This document shows, one piece after another, positions 47,021 to 59,202 of a stretch of DNA of 64,000 nucleotides (positions within the stretch are counted from its first letter, which is position 1; every line of letters begins with the position of its first letter). Made by a program: the position numbers and the translations under genes. Below the pieces are notes generated by a model. The model saw only the letters and a list, made by a program, of their open reading frames with translations. It searched no databases and was not told the origin of the DNA. The DNA is from Vulcaniibacterium gelatinicum (GTDB lineage: Bacteria > Pseudomonadota > Gammaproteobacteria > Xanthomonadales > Xanthomonadaceae). The DNA lies in NCBI RefSeq assembly GCF_008033445.1, contig NZ_VNKO01000003.1, forward strand, positions 62,001-126,000, read 5' to 3'.

Positions 47021-47286
47021 CCGGTGACGAAGCCGGGCCCGGCCTCGGCCGCGTCGGCTTGCTCGCGTTCGACCGCGGTCACCCGCGCCAGCGGCGGCCC
47101 GTGCCACAGCCAGCGCTCGAGCGCGGCGATCGCTGCCTCGCTCCCCACCGCCAGCACCTCGACGCTGCCGTCGGGCAGGTTGCGGGCATGGCCGCACAGG
47201 CCCAGCGGCACGGCCTGGGCCCGGGTCGCGGCGCGGAAGCTCACGCCCTGCACGCGGCCGCGGACGCGGAAACGCGCGGCCGCCAC
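47017..47286 (-). CDS. acyP: Acylphosphatase
   Basis: Hydrolyses acyl phosphates, 89 residues. The catalytic arginine lies in RVRGRVQGVSFRAATRAQA and the catalytic asparagine in GHARNLPDGSVEV, near residues 18 and 36. The start is GTG 47284-47286, one base after the TlpA-like stop, so expression is coupled to that gene. Confidence 0.94.
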   Translation of the reverse strand: MAAARFRVRGRVQGVSFRAATRAQAVPLGLCGHARNLPDGSVEVLAVGSEAAIAALERWLWHGPPLARVTAVEREQADAAEAGPGFVTG

Positions 47287-47287
47287 C

Positions 47288-47857
47288 TCAGCCGGCCTCC
47301 GCCGCCGGGCCGCCGGCGGCGGCGATCGCGTTCTCCAGGTCGGCCGCGGTCACCGGGCCGAGGAACCGCTTCGCCACACGGCCGTCGGGCGCGATCAGGT
47401 ACGTCATCGGCAACCCGCGCGGCGTGTCGAAGTCGGCCGGCGGCGCGTACACGTCCACGATCGCCACCGGGTACACCACCGGATGTTCCTGCAGGAACGC
47501 GCGCATCGCCCCGGCGTCGATCTCCTCGTAGGCCAGGCCGACCACCTCGATGTGCTCGTGCATCGCATCCAGCGCGGACAGCTCGGGCATCTCCTTCAGG
47601 CACGGCGAGCACCAGGTGGCCCAGAAGTTGACCACCACCCACTTGCCGCGGCGGTCGGCCAAGTCCCAGGGCTTGCCGTCGAGCGTGGTGACGCGCAGCG
47701 CGGGGCGCTCGGGCTTCGCCGCCTCGGCCTGCGGCGGTGCGGCCGGCGCCGGCGCCGCTGCCGCCGGTTCCTGCTCCGGCGCGCGCTCCCCGCATCCGGC
47801 CAGGGCCAGCGCCGCCGCGGCCAGCCACGCCATCGCTCGCTTCGTCATCGCGCTCAT
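47288..47857 (-). CDS. TlpA/ResA-like thiol-disulfide lipoprotein
   Basis: 189 residues. A lipoprotein signal (WLAAAALALAGC, lipidated cysteine 22) and an alanine/proline linker precede a thioredoxin fold with the active site FWATWCSPCLKEMP (cysteines 83 and 86) and the cis-proline GLPMTYLI. It is probably a periplasmic reductase or isomerase for cytochrome c maturation or stress repair. Its ATG overlaps the upstream yihY stop by 4 bases. Confidence 0.93.
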   Translation of the reverse strand: MSAMTKRAMAWLAAAALALAGCGERAPEQEPAAAAPAPAAPPQAEAAKPERPALRVTTLDGKPWDLADRRGKWVVVNFWATWCSPCLKEMPELSALDAMHEHIEVVGLAYEEIDAGAMRAFLQEHPVVYPVAIVDVYAPPADFDTPRGLPMTYLIAPDGRVAKRFLGPVTAADLENAIAAAGGPAAEAG

Positions 47858-49119
47858 GCTCCGTTGTCGTAGATCGAGGATACGCGCCGCTTGAGCAGCT
47901 CGCGCAGCGGCAGCCGCAGTTCGTCGAACGCGGCCATCGCCTGCCGCCCGAGCGGATCGTCGCGCGCCGGCAGGTGCGCCTCGGCGACCGGGATGCGCAG
48001 CTGGCAGGCTTCGTACAGCTCGGCCAAGGTGAGGTCGTCGAGGTCGCGCGCCAGCAGCCATTCGCCCGACTCGGCCCGACGCAGCAACCCGATCGCGTTG
48101 AGCTGGGCCAGCATGTGCTGCACCAGCGCGTCGGTCATGATCGGCTCCAGGCGCTCGATCTCGTCGCTATGCAGGCCCTCGCCCCTCTCGCGCGCCTGGG
48201 CGAAGCGGCCGAGCATGCGCAGCAGCGCGTACAGCTCGTAGCCGATCGGCAGGCGCAGCGCGGCGGGCTGGTAGCGGAATTCGGAGATCGCCGAGGCGAA
48301 CGAGGCGCCGAGCAGGACCGCCACCCAGCCCAGGAACACCCACACCAGGAAGATCGGCACGAACGCCAGCGTGCCGTAGATCCGGTTGTAGCTGCCGAAG
48401 CCGGCGATGAAGCTGCCCAGCCCCCACTTCACCCCTTCCAGCAGCAGCACCGCGATCAGCGCGCCGGCGAACGCGTGCCGCCAGTGCACGGTGCGGTGCG
48501 GCACCACCTTGTAGATCGCGGCGAACGCGGCCAGCTCGATGAACAGCGGCGCCCCCTGCAGCAGCAGGTGCTCGAGCAGGCGGCCCGGCGGCGTCTCGAA
48601 CAGCGCCAGCGCGAACAGGCGGGTGGACAGCGCCATGCTGGTCGCCGCGACCAGCGCGCCGAGGGTGAACACCGTCCAGTACACCAGGAAGCGGGTGAAG
48701 CGCGGCCGCGGCGCCTTGACCCGCCAGATCCGGTTGAAGGTGGCCTCGACGCTGGTCAGGGTGATCAGCAGCGACAGCACCAGGGCGATGATGCCGGCGG
48801 CGGTGAGCTGGCCGGCATTGGCCGAGAACTGGCGCAGGTAGGTCTCCACCGCGCGCGCCGAACTGGGTACGAAGTTGGAGAAGATGTAGTCGCTCAGCGC
48901 CACGCTCCAGCGCTCGTACACCGGGAACGCCGAGAGCACGCCGAACACGACGATGGACAGCGGCACCAGGGCGAACACCGTGGTGTAGGCCAGGGCGCCG
49001 GCGGCCTGGAACAGGTTGTCGTCGAGGAAGCGCCGCCACAGGAAGCGGAAGAAGGTGCCGGCCCGGGCGCGATCGCGCAGGCGTTCGCTCCAGCGATGGA
49101 ACGTGTCGAGCGGCTGCAT
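47854..49119 (-). CDS. YihY/BrkB-family inner-membrane protein
   Basis: 421 residues. About six membrane helices in the first ~290 residues include the signature DNLFQAAGALAYTTVFALVPL and NRIYGTLAFVPIFLVWVFLGW. A cytosolic C-terminal part resembles a winged-helix fold. The family was once called tRNA-processing ribonuclease BN by error; its function is unsettled. ATG 49117-49119 gives the family N-terminus. Confidence 0.93.
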   Translation of the reverse strand: MQPLDTFHRWSERLRDRARAGTFFRFLWRRFLDDNLFQAAGALAYTTVFALVPLSIVVFGVLSAFPVYERWSVALSDYIFSNFVPSSARAVETYLRQFSANAGQLTAAGIIALVLSLLITLTSVEATFNRIWRVKAPRPRFTRFLVYWTVFTLGALVAATSMALSTRLFALALFETPPGRLLEHLLLQGAPLFIELAAFAAIYKVVPHRTVHWRHAFAGALIAVLLLEGVKWGLGSFIAGFGSYNRIYGTLAFVPIFLVWVFLGWVAVLLGASFASAISEFRYQPAALRLPIGYELYALLRMLGRFAQARERGEGLHSDEIERLEPIMTDALVQHMLAQLNAIGLLRRAESGEWLLARDLDDLTLAELYEACQLRIPVAEAHLPARDDPLGRQAMAAFDELRLPLRELLKRRVSSIYDNGA

Positions 49120-49135
49120 GGCGCGGCAAGCGTAA

Positions 49136-50094
<959 letters not shown>

Positions 50095-50104
50095 GCCGCG
50101 GCCG

Positions 50105-50110
50105 TATAAT
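50105..50110 (+). promoter_or_regulatory. -10 element of the asparaginase-like gene
   Basis: Perfect TATAAT 31 bases before the start codon, in the wrbA/DUF2069-asparaginase spacer. No clear -35 is visible. Confidence 0.55.
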
Positions 50111-50141
50111 TCCGCGCCCGTCCGCGCCGAGCCGCAACGCC

Positions 50142-50630
50142 ATGCAGGAACTCCTCGTCGTCACCACCGGCGGCACCATCGACAAGGTCTATTTCGACGA
50201 CAAGTCGGACTACCAGGTCGGCGAGCCGCAGATCGCGCGCATCCTCGAGGAGCTCGGCGTCGCCTTCCGCTTCACCGTGATCCCGCTGCTGCGCAAGGAC
50301 TCGCTGTACATCACCGACGCCGACCGCGAGCTGCTGCGCGCCACCATCGCCGCGCAGCCGATGCGCCACGTGCTGGTCACCCACGGCACCGACACCATGG
50401 TGGAGACGGCCAAGGTGCTGGCCGGCATCCCAGGCAAGACCATCGTCCTGACCGGCGCGCTCAACCCCGCGCGCTTCCGCGGCTCCGACGCCGAATTCAA
50501 CATCGGCACCGCGGTCGGCGCGGTGCAATCGCTGCCGCCGGGCGTGTACATCGCCATGAACGGCCGCGTCTGGGATCCGCACAAGGTGCGCAAGAACATC
50601 GCCGCGAACCGCTTCGAACCGCTCGCCTGA
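50142..50630 (+). CDS. Short asparaginase-domain protein
   Basis: 162 residues, about half of a normal L-asparaginase. It contains the N-terminal catalytic domain with VTTGGTIDK (catalytic threonine near residue 9) and LVTHGTDTMVETAK (threonine/aspartate pair) but no C-terminal domain. Short single-domain versions are annotated in relatives, so this is probably a genuine family and not a truncation. ATG 50142 was chosen because it begins the domain. Activity on asparagine is unproven. Confidence 0.85.
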   Translation: MQELLVVTTGGTIDKVYFDDKSDYQVGEPQIARILEELGVAFRFTVIPLLRKDSLYITDADRELLRATIAAQPMRHVLVTHGTDTMVETAKVLAGIPGKTIVLTGALNPARFRGSDAEFNIGTAVGAVQSLPPGVYIAMNGRVWDPHKVRKNIAANRFEPLA

Positions 50631-50647
50631 GCCGGCGGCGCCGGAAG

Positions 50648-50674
50648 AAAAAAGCCCCGGCGCAAGGCCGGGGC
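50648..50674 (-). terminator. Intrinsic terminator of the first S8 protease gene
   Basis: On the minus strand GCCCCGGC and its complement form an 8-bp stem (50674-50654) followed by TTTTTT (50653-50648). It lies 31 bases past the protease stop. Confidence 0.88.
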
Positions 50675-50704
50675 CCGGGACGGACAGGGATCGTCCCGCA
50701 AGGA

Positions 50705-52780
50705 TCAGAAGGTGATGCTCCAGCTGTTGATGTAGCCGGTGTCGCCGCCCGCGTTGTCGTTCACGCGCAGCTTCCAGGTGCCGTTCAGGGCCTCGCTCGA
50801 CAGGTTCACCGTGTAGGTCTGGTTGATGTTGTCGGCGCTGCCGCCGCTGCGGTTGTGCAGCACGTAGATCGAGCCGTCCGGGGCGATCAGATCCACCTTC
50901 AGGTCGCCGATGTAGGTGTGCACGATGTTGACCGCCACCGGCACGCTGCTGCCGGCGTTGCCGCTGCGGCCGGACACCGTGATCGGGCTCTCCACCGTGG
51001 CGTTGTCGCTGATGGTGTAGTCGGCCGAGTTGGTGTAGGTCTGGGCCGTGCCGGTGGAATAGCTGCCGGTCAGGCTGACCCCGGAGTAGCTCGAGTAGGC
51101 CTTGACCCGCACGTAGTAGGTGCCGGCCTGGGCGGTGGCGATGTTGCAGGTCTCGTTGTTGCCGCTGAGGTACGGGCGGCAATCGTACGAGGTGTCGGTC
51201 GGCGCGCTGCCGAACTTCACGTAGAGGTCGGCGTCACCGGTGCCACCGGAGATCGTGAACTTCAGGTTCGACGCGCCCGCGGGAACGGTCATCGTGTAGT
51301 TCAGCGAGTTGCCGGTGGTCGCCGCCAGGCCGGTCTTGGGCACGCCGTTGCTGAGCACGGTGTCGCCGCCGCCACCACCGCCGCCGTTGGTCGCGTCGAG
51401 CACGGCCTTGGCGTTGAGGATGCCCGGGCCGATCGGCTGCGACGGCGTCGACGGGAACGGCGTGACGTTGGCCTTGATCAGCGCCTCGACCTCGGCCGGG
51501 GTCTTGGGCGTGGTGGCATGGGCCTGGATCAGCGCGACCACGCCGGCCACGTGCGGCGTGGCCATCGAGGTGCCGTTGTAGGAGGCGTAGCTCTCGGCGC
51601 CGGGCGTGGTGGTGCCGGCGTTGAGCGTGGACATGATGTTCGAACCCGGCGCGGCGATGTCGATGCCGGTGCCGTAGTTGGAGAAGCTCGAACGGGCGCC
51701 GGTGCTGGTGATCGAGGCCACCGCGATCACGTTGTTGCAGTTGGCCGGGCGGGCGTTGGAGACGTTGGTGTTGTCGTTGCCCGCCGCCACCACCACCGTG
51801 GTGCCGCGGCTCACCGCGCCGTCGATCGCGGCCTGGTAGGTGGTGCCGCAGGCGCCGCTGCCGCCCAGGCTCATGTTGATCACCTCGGCCGGGTTGGCGT
51901 TGGCCGGCACGCCGCTGACGGTGCCACCCGAGGCCCAGGTGATCGCGTCGGCGATGTCGGAGAGCATGCCGCCGCACTTGCCCAGCACGCGCGCGTGCAC
52001 GATCCGGGCGTTGTGCGCGGTGCCGGCCACGCCCTTGGCGTTGTTGGTCAACGCGGCGACGGTGCCGGCGACGTGGGTGCCGTGCCAGCTCGAGTTCGAG
52101 GCCGGGTGGGTGTAGCCGCACTCGTTGGCGGCGACCCAGTCGCCCTCGTCCTGCGGATTGCTGTCGCGGCCGTTGCCATCGCGCGCGGCGGTGGCGTCGG
52201 AGATGAAGTCGTAGCCCGGAAGGGTATTGCTGTTGAGGTCGCTGTGGTTGGTGCTGCCGGTGTCAATCACCGCCACCACCACGCCGGTGCCGGTGGAGAT
52301 GTCCCAGGCCTGCTCGGCCTTGATGCCGTAGGTGCCGTTGAACCCCCACTGCTGGCTGTAGTTGGTGTCGTTCGGGGTCAGCGCCGGGTACATGCGCGCG
52401 TCCACCTCCACGTACTCGACGTTCGGATCGGCGGCGATCTGCCGCATCAGCGCCTCGGCCTCGACCCGGTCGAGCTTGCGGTCGGCCTTGACCACGTCGG
52501 CGCCGATCCCCATGCGGCGCAGGTGGCCGAGCGCCACCGCCCGGCCGCCGACCTTGGCCGCCGCAGCGCGGTTCAGCGCGCCCCGGGCCTGGGCCACGTC
52601 GGCGCGCTGCGGCGTGCCCTCGCGGTAGCGGACGATGAAGCGGTCGTGGGTAGCGGCCGAGTCCAGGCCGGCGGTCTCGACCCGGCCGGCGAAGGCCGGG
52701 GCGGCGAGCGTGCACAGCGCGACCGAGGTCGCCACGGCGAGCGCATGCAGGCGCATGCAGCGGTTGCTTGCAACGGACAT
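50705..52780 (-). CDS. Secreted S8 serine protease with PPC and P domains (copy 1)
   Basis: 691 residues. A signal peptide ends near residue 31, with a propeptide to about residue 135. The subtilisin catalytic domain has aspartate 173 (VAVIDTGS), histidine 233 (HGTHVAGT), the oxyanion asparagine in VAAGNDN and serine 405 (NGTSMATPH). A glycine linker leads to a PPC domain (DADLYVKFGS), then a C-terminal P/proprotein-convertase domain ending GYINSWSITF. It is probably exported by Sec and then a type II system as an extracellular protease. AGGGGAA precedes the ATG. Confidence 0.95.
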   Translation of the reverse strand: MSVASNRCMRLHALAVATSVALCTLAAPAFAGRVETAGLDSAATHDRFIVRYREGTPQRADVAQARGALNRAAAAKVGGRAVALGHLRRMGIGADVVKADRKLDRVEAEALMRQIAADPNVEYVEVDARMYPALTPNDTNYSQQWGFNGTYGIKAEQAWDISTGTGVVVAVIDTGSTNHSDLNSNTLPGYDFISDATAARDGNGRDSNPQDEGDWVAANECGYTHPASNSSWHGTHVAGTVAALTNNAKGVAGTAHNARIVHARVLGKCGGMLSDIADAITWASGGTVSGVPANANPAEVINMSLGGSGACGTTYQAAIDGAVSRGTTVVVAAGNDNTNVSNARPANCNNVIAVASITSTGARSSFSNYGTGIDIAAPGSNIMSTLNAGTTTPGAESYASYNGTSMATPHVAGVVALIQAHATTPKTPAEVEALIKANVTPFPSTPSQPIGPGILNAKAVLDATNGGGGGGGDTVLSNGVPKTGLAATTGNSLNYTMTVPAGASNLKFTISGGTGDADLYVKFGSAPTDTSYDCRPYLSGNNETCNIATAQAGTYYVRVKAYSSYSGVSLTGSYSTGTAQTYTNSADYTISDNATVESPITVSGRSGNAGSSVPVAVNIVHTYIGDLKVDLIAPDGSIYVLHNRSGGSADNINQTYTVNLSSEALNGTWKLRVNDNAGGDTGYINSWSITF

Positions 52781-52984
52781 CAGATTCCCCTGGAAATGAC
52801 GAATGATTGAGAGGGAGCCCGCCGGCAGACGGGCCTTGCTCGTGCACTGCCTGGTGGGCGGCCGGCAGCGCGGCCGCGCGTCCCTGCGACGCCGCGGACC
52901 GTGCCCCCTGCACTGTCCGCGATCGGCGCCCTGGCTGGTCAGGCCATGTCCGCGCCGCCTGCGCGGCGGCTGCGACCCCTGCAA

Positions 52985-53015
52985 CAAATCGGGCCCCGGC
53001 ATCCTGCCGGGGCCC
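52985..53015 (-). terminator. Intrinsic terminator of the second S8 protease gene
   Basis: On the minus strand GGGCCCCGGC pairs with GCCGGGGCCC (10 bp, 5-base loop) and is followed by GATTTGTT. It lies 24 bases past the second protease stop, so the two protease genes are separate transcripts. The rest of 52781-53038 shows no gene. Confidence 0.78.
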
Positions 53016-53038
53016 GTCTCCTTCCTGGAGAACGACGC

Positions 53039-54940
<1,902 letters not shown>

Positions 54941-55590
54941 TCCGGTGAAACCCCCGAGTCGAATGGAAAGGTTGTCCGCGCCGGGTCGCGGCGCGGACGG
55001 GCTCGAACGACGGTGGTGCCCGCACCGCGTCCCGCGAGGGCCGCGATGCGGCGACGGCGGCCTGCCGGGCGGCATCGCTGCCTCCCCTTCCCCGGCCCGC
55101 CGGCCGTCTCCCCACCCCGGCGGCAGCGCCGGGCGCATCCCCCATGCGCCCCGGAACCGCGCCCCCGGAATGGGGGAGGTCGCGTGGCGACCTTCCTTCC
55201 CGCCACGACGACCGTCACCTCCCTGTCCCGGCGCGTCCTGCACCGGCGATCCCGGAACCCCGGCGGCCTCACGGCCCGAGCCGCGGTACCGCCCCTGTCC
55301 TACGCGCGCTCCGGCGCGTCCGCCAATCCGCAATTTCCCTCAGCGGGCCCCGTCGGAGGCCCCGCCGCGGAAGGTCAGGAAACGATCCGGAAGCGGCAGT
55401 CCTTCCCGCAGAACCGCTGGCGGCGCGGATCGGACCGCCGCCTGCGTCACGGTTTAGTGACCGGACGGTGTCCGTGGCTTCTTGCTGGCTCTCAAATCTT
55501 TCTCAAATGGCGGGAAAAGTTTGAATTCGGTCACAGTTCCGAAATGACGCCCCCTCCATTCCCGCGCTATGCGACCGGGGCGCCGTACGC
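54941..55590. promoter_or_regulatory. 650-base divergent regulatory spacer with 11-base-spaced direct repeats
   Basis: No gene is supported here. It lies between the protease (minus) and the winged-helix regulator (plus). Near its right end the DNA becomes AT-rich, with TCTCAAAT at 55490-55497 repeated at 55501-55508. The repeats are exactly 11 bases apart, the spacing typical of OmpR/PhoB-type dimer sites. GTCAC/GTGAC (55446-55450 and 55457-55461) forms an inverted pair just upstream. Likely promoter and operator region. Confidence 0.55.
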
Positions 55591-58554
55591 TTGCCGTTCA
55601 AGCTCCCCCCTGTGCGGTCCGCGAGGGGTTGCTCCACGCGGCACCCGGGGCCATCGGCCCGAGACTCCGCCTTGCCCGACGTCACGCGCACGCCCTGGCC
55701 TGCGGACACCCGGCATCTCCGGGTCGGGGACGTGCGCGTGGACCTGCGCTACCGCCGTGTCTCCCATCCCGAGGGCGAGACCGAACTGCCGCAGCGCATG
55801 TTCGAGCTGCTGCTGGTGTTCCTGGCCGAGCCGCAGGTGCTGCACACCCGGGCCGCGCTGTTCCAGCGCGTCTGGCCGGGCGTGATCGTCGAGGACGCCA
55901 ACCTCTCGCAGAGCGTGTGGATGCTGCGCAAGGCGCTGGGCGAGACGCGCAAGCACTGGATCCGCACCGTCGCCAAGAGCGGCTACGTCTTCGAGCCGCC
56001 GACGCCGGTGACGGCGGACGCCCCCGCTGCGCCGCGGCCGTCGGCGCCCCCCGCACCGGTACCGGCGCCGGCGCCCGAACCGGCGGGCCCGGAACCCGCG
56101 GCGGCGGCCGGCATCGCCGCCCCGCCCGCCGCGCACCGGACACGCCCGCCACGCCGTTGGCGCTGGGCGGGCGCCGCCGCCTTCGCCCTGCTTGCCGCCG
56201 GCCTGGCGGCCTGGTGGTACCCCGGCCGCGAACGCCCCTCTGCGGCCGCGGCACCGACGCTCACGCTGACCCTGGTGACCGCCGAGGACGCCGCCGCCCC
56301 GCATGAGGTGCGCTGGCCGCTGCGACTGCTGCACGCCTGGCTGGAGTGGAAGCTGGGCAGCCTGCCGGAGGTCAACCTGGTGCCCGAGTCGAGTCTGGCC
56401 ACCAACGCCGGCGCGACTCCGCCCCAGGTGGTGCTGCTCGCGGCCAGCGTCGTGCCCGGCCAGCCCCGCCGGGTTTCGTTGCTGGCCCGCTTCGAGGCGG
56501 GTGGACACGAACACCGACTGAGCCGCGAGGGCGATGCCACGCAAATGCCGGCGCTGGTGGATTCGCTCAGCCGCGAGGTGCTCGTGCAGCTGCTGCCGGC
56601 GCGCGCGGAGGAACCCTGGCCGGCGCTGGAGATCGGCGCGGATGCCGGTCGCCGCTACGCCGACGCGCGCGACGCGCTCAAGCGCCGCGACTGGGCCGAG
56701 AGCGCGGAGATCCTGCGCGAGGTGGTGGGCAGGGCGCCGCGCTTCGGCCTGGCCCGGATGGAACTGGCGCGGTCGTATTCGCGCCTGGCCCTGGCCGCGC
56801 CGGCGGTGGAACAGATGGAGGCCGCGCTGGAGCTGCTGGCACCGGTGCCGAAGGACGTGGCGCAGGCCCTGCATGCCTACCGGCTCGCGGTGGATCCGCG
56901 CCGCGAGGCCGCGGCCGTGGCCGCCTATGCCGAGCTCGCCCGCCGCCATCCCGGCAAGTCCGCCTGGACGCTCGACCACGCGCGTCTGCTCGCGCGCACC
57001 GGGCAATTGCAGCAGGCGTTGGCGATCCTGTCGCAGCCGCGCTGGCAGAGCGAGCCGGTCGGGCAGCAGATCGCGCGCCTGCTGACCCTGGGGGAGGTGC
57101 ACCTGGGCCTGGGCGATTCGGTCAGCGCGCGCCGCGACGCACGCGCCGCCGACCAGCTCGCGCGCGAGGCCGGCCCCGGCTGGGTGCTGGAACGCGCCTC
57201 GGCCTCGCTGCTGTTGGCCCAGGCCGACGCGTTCGAACACGAAGGCTTCGGCGACCTGTCCGGTTTCGAACGCGCCGCGCGCCAGTTCGAAGCCGCCGGC
57301 GACCACACCGATGCCCTCTACGCGCGCTTCCTGGCCGAGACCCTGCGCCCGGGCAAGGGGCCGAACCCGCGCCTGGACGCGCTGCTGGTGCAGGCGCGCG
57401 AGGGCGGCTACCACTGGCTCGAGGTGCAGATCCTGCGCATGGAGGCATTCCGCCATTACCGCGAAGGCGACATGGCGCAGTACCGGGCGCGGCTGGAGCA
57501 GGCATTGGCCACCGCGCGCGCCTCCGGCGACACCCAGAGCCAGCAGTACCTGGAGTTCGACCTGCTCAACGAGGACCTGCTGCGGGCCAACTTCGCCAGT
57601 GCCGAACGGCGAATCGCGCGCCTGCGCGCGGCCGACCCGCACGGCGAGAACGCGCTGTGGATAGACCAGTTCGTGTCGGCGCTGGCCGGCATCCGCGGCC
57701 GCTACGCGCAGGCCGAGAGCACGCTCGACCGGCATCTGCGCAACGACGGCGACGGCCGCCCGCGCCTGACCGCCGCCACCGAACGCCTGGCCTGCGTCAA
57801 GGGCGAGCTGCGCCTGGTGCGCGGCGATCTCACCGGCGCACGCCGTTACGCCGCGCTGTGCGCCGAGTCGGCGCAGCCGAGCACGCGCCTGCAGGCCCTG
57901 CTGACCCGCGCCGGCGTCGAACTGATGGCCGGCGACCGCCAACGCGCCGGCCGCCTGCTCGACGCTGCGGAAACCGAGACCGCGCAGTTGCCGGACGGAC
58001 CCGACCGCTGGGCCTACGCCATGCAGTTGGCGACCCTGCTCACCCGCATCGGCGCGCTCGACCGCGCCCAGGCCCTGTATGCCGCGGCGCGCACCCCTGT
58101 CCGGCATGCCGGGTACGCCTGGCTGACCGCCAACATCGAGACCGGGCTGGCCGAAGTCGCCGCCGCGCGCGGCGACTGGCCCGCCAGCCGCACCCATCTG
58201 GCCGCCGCCCGCCATGGCCTGCCGCGCGATGCCTGGCTGCTGACCAACCGTCTCGACGTGGTCGAAGCCGCGATGGCCCACGCCACCGGCGAGCAGGCCC
58301 GGGCCACGACCCGCCTGGCCGCGGTGCACGCGCAGGCGCACCGCCTGGGCGATGTCATCAGCCAGCTCGAAACCCACAGTCTGGCCGCACGCGGCGTGGA
58401 CGTACCCGGTTGCGGCGAGGCTGAGCGCACCGCGCTCGAGGCCCGCACCGGCCTGCGCGGCGCGACCCTGGCCTGGCTCACCGGCGCCTCCGGCGCGGAC
58501 AGCGCCGAACTGCGGCTGGCCGCGGCACCGGCGGAATCGGCCGCGCGCAAATGA
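55591..58554 (+). CDS. ToxR/CadC-like transcription regulator with TPR-type C-terminus
   Basis: Up to 987 residues. An OmpR/PhoB winged helix (LRVGDVRVDLRYRR...LPQRMFELLLVF...VWMLRKALGE...SGYVFEPP, ~44-138) and a proline/alanine linker lead to one membrane helix (WAGAAAFALLAAGLAAWWYPG, ~189-209). A ~770-residue helical TPR-like sensor region follows. It should sit in the inner membrane and regulate genes in response to an external or periplasmic signal, possibly the adjacent proteases. The start is unresolved: no ATG precedes the domain; TTG at 55591 is the outer limit and TTG at 55672 is the closest alternative. Confidence 0.85.
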   Translation: MPFKLPPVRSARGCSTRHPGPSARDSALPDVTRTPWPADTRHLRVGDVRVDLRYRRVSHPEGETELPQRMFELLLVFLAEPQVLHTRAALFQRVWPGVIVEDANLSQSVWMLRKALGETRKHWIRTVAKSGYVFEPPTPVTADAPAAPRPSAPPAPVPAPAPEPAGPEPAAAAGIAAPPAAHRTRPPRRWRWAGAAAFALLAAGLAAWWYPGRERPSAAAAPTLTLTLVTAEDAAAPHEVRWPLRLLHAWLEWKLGSLPEVNLVPESSLATNAGATPPQVVLLAASVVPGQPRRVSLLARFEAGGHEHRLSREGDATQMPALVDSLSREVLVQLLPARAEEPWPALEIGADAGRRYADARDALKRRDWAESAEILREVVGRAPRFGLARMELARSYSRLALAAPAVEQMEAALELLAPVPKDVAQALHAYRLAVDPRREAAAVAAYAELARRHPGKSAWTLDHARLLARTGQLQQALAILSQPRWQSEPVGQQIARLLTLGEVHLGLGDSVSARRDARAADQLAREAGPGWVLERASASLLLAQADAFEHEGFGDLSGFERAARQFEAAGDHTDALYARFLAETLRPGKGPNPRLDALLVQAREGGYHWLEVQILRMEAFRHYREGDMAQYRARLEQALATARASGDTQSQQYLEFDLLNEDLLRANFASAERRIARLRAADPHGENALWIDQFVSALAGIRGRYAQAESTLDRHLRNDGDGRPRLTAATERLACVKGELRLVRGDLTGARRYAALCAESAQPSTRLQALLTRAGVELMAGDRQRAGRLLDAAETETAQLPDGPDRWAYAMQLATLLTRIGALDRAQALYAAARTPVRHAGYAWLTANIETGLAEVAAARGDWPASRTHLAAARHGLPRDAWLLTNRLDVVEAAMAHATGEQARATTRLAAVHAQAHRLGDVISQLETHSLAARGVDVPGCGEAERTALEARTGLRGATLAWLTGASGADSAELRLAAAPAESAARK

Positions 58555-58576
58555 CCACCCGCGCGACGGCGCGGCG

Positions 58577-59128
58577 TCAGAACATCCCGGTCTCGAGCCG
58601 CGCCGCCTCGGACATCATGCTGCGGTTCCAGGGCGGGTCGAACACCAGCTCGACGTCGGCCTCGGCCACGGTCGGGATCAGCTCGAGCTTGCTGCGCACG
58701 TCGTCCACCAGGATCTCGCCCATGCCGCAGGCCGGCGCGGTCAGGGTCATGCGCACCTCGACCAGGCGCTGGCCGTCCTCGCGCCGACGCAGGCCGACCT
58801 CGTACACCAGGCCCAGGTCCACGATGTTGATCGGGATCTCGGGGTCGAAGCAGGTGCGCAACTGGCGCCAGACCAGCTTCTCCACGTCCTCGTCGCTCGC
58901 GCCCTCGGGCAGTTGCAGCGGCTCGGGCGGCTCCTTGCCGATCGCGTCGGCATCGCGCCCGGCGATGCGGAACAGGTTGCCCTCGACGAACACGGTCCAG
59001 CTGCCACCGAGCGCCTGGGTGATGTAGCCGACGCTGCCGGCGGGCAGGGTCACCTGCTCGCCCTGCGGAACCAGGACGGCGGCGCAGTCGCGCTCGAAAC
59101 GGACGGGTTCGCTGCTGCGGGAATACAT
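58577..59128 (-). CDS. sufT: Fe-S cluster assembly protein SufT
   Basis: 183 residues. A short N-terminal extension (LPAGSVGYITQALGGSWTVF) precedes a MIP18/DUF59 domain with RTCFDPEIPINIVDLGLVYEV and the conserved cysteine in TAPACGMGEILVDDV, near residues 137-151. SufT helps Fe-S maturation under high demand. Here it is alone, not in a suf operon, and convergent with the regulator gene. ATG 59126-59128 begins the family N-terminus. Confidence 0.93.
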   Translation of the reverse strand: MYSRSSEPVRFERDCAAVLVPQGEQVTLPAGSVGYITQALGGSWTVFVEGNLFRIAGRDADAIGKEPPEPLQLPEGASDEDVEKLVWRQLRTCFDPEIPINIVDLGLVYEVGLRRREDGQRLVEVRMTLTAPACGMGEILVDDVRSKLELIPTVAEADVELVFDPPWNRSMMSEAARLETGMF

Positions 59129-59190
59129 GACGGGAAGATGCGGGCACCGCAGCGCGGGACAAGATGCGATTTTAAGCCCCGCGCGCCGGC

Positions 59191-59196
59191 TATGCT
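59191..59196 (+). promoter_or_regulatory. -10 element of the small membrane gene, possibly leaderless
   Basis: TATGCT ends 6 bases before the ATG at 59203, with no ribosome binding site between, as also seen for wrbA and dusB. Confidence 0.4.
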
Positions 59197-59202
59197 GTCC
59201 GG

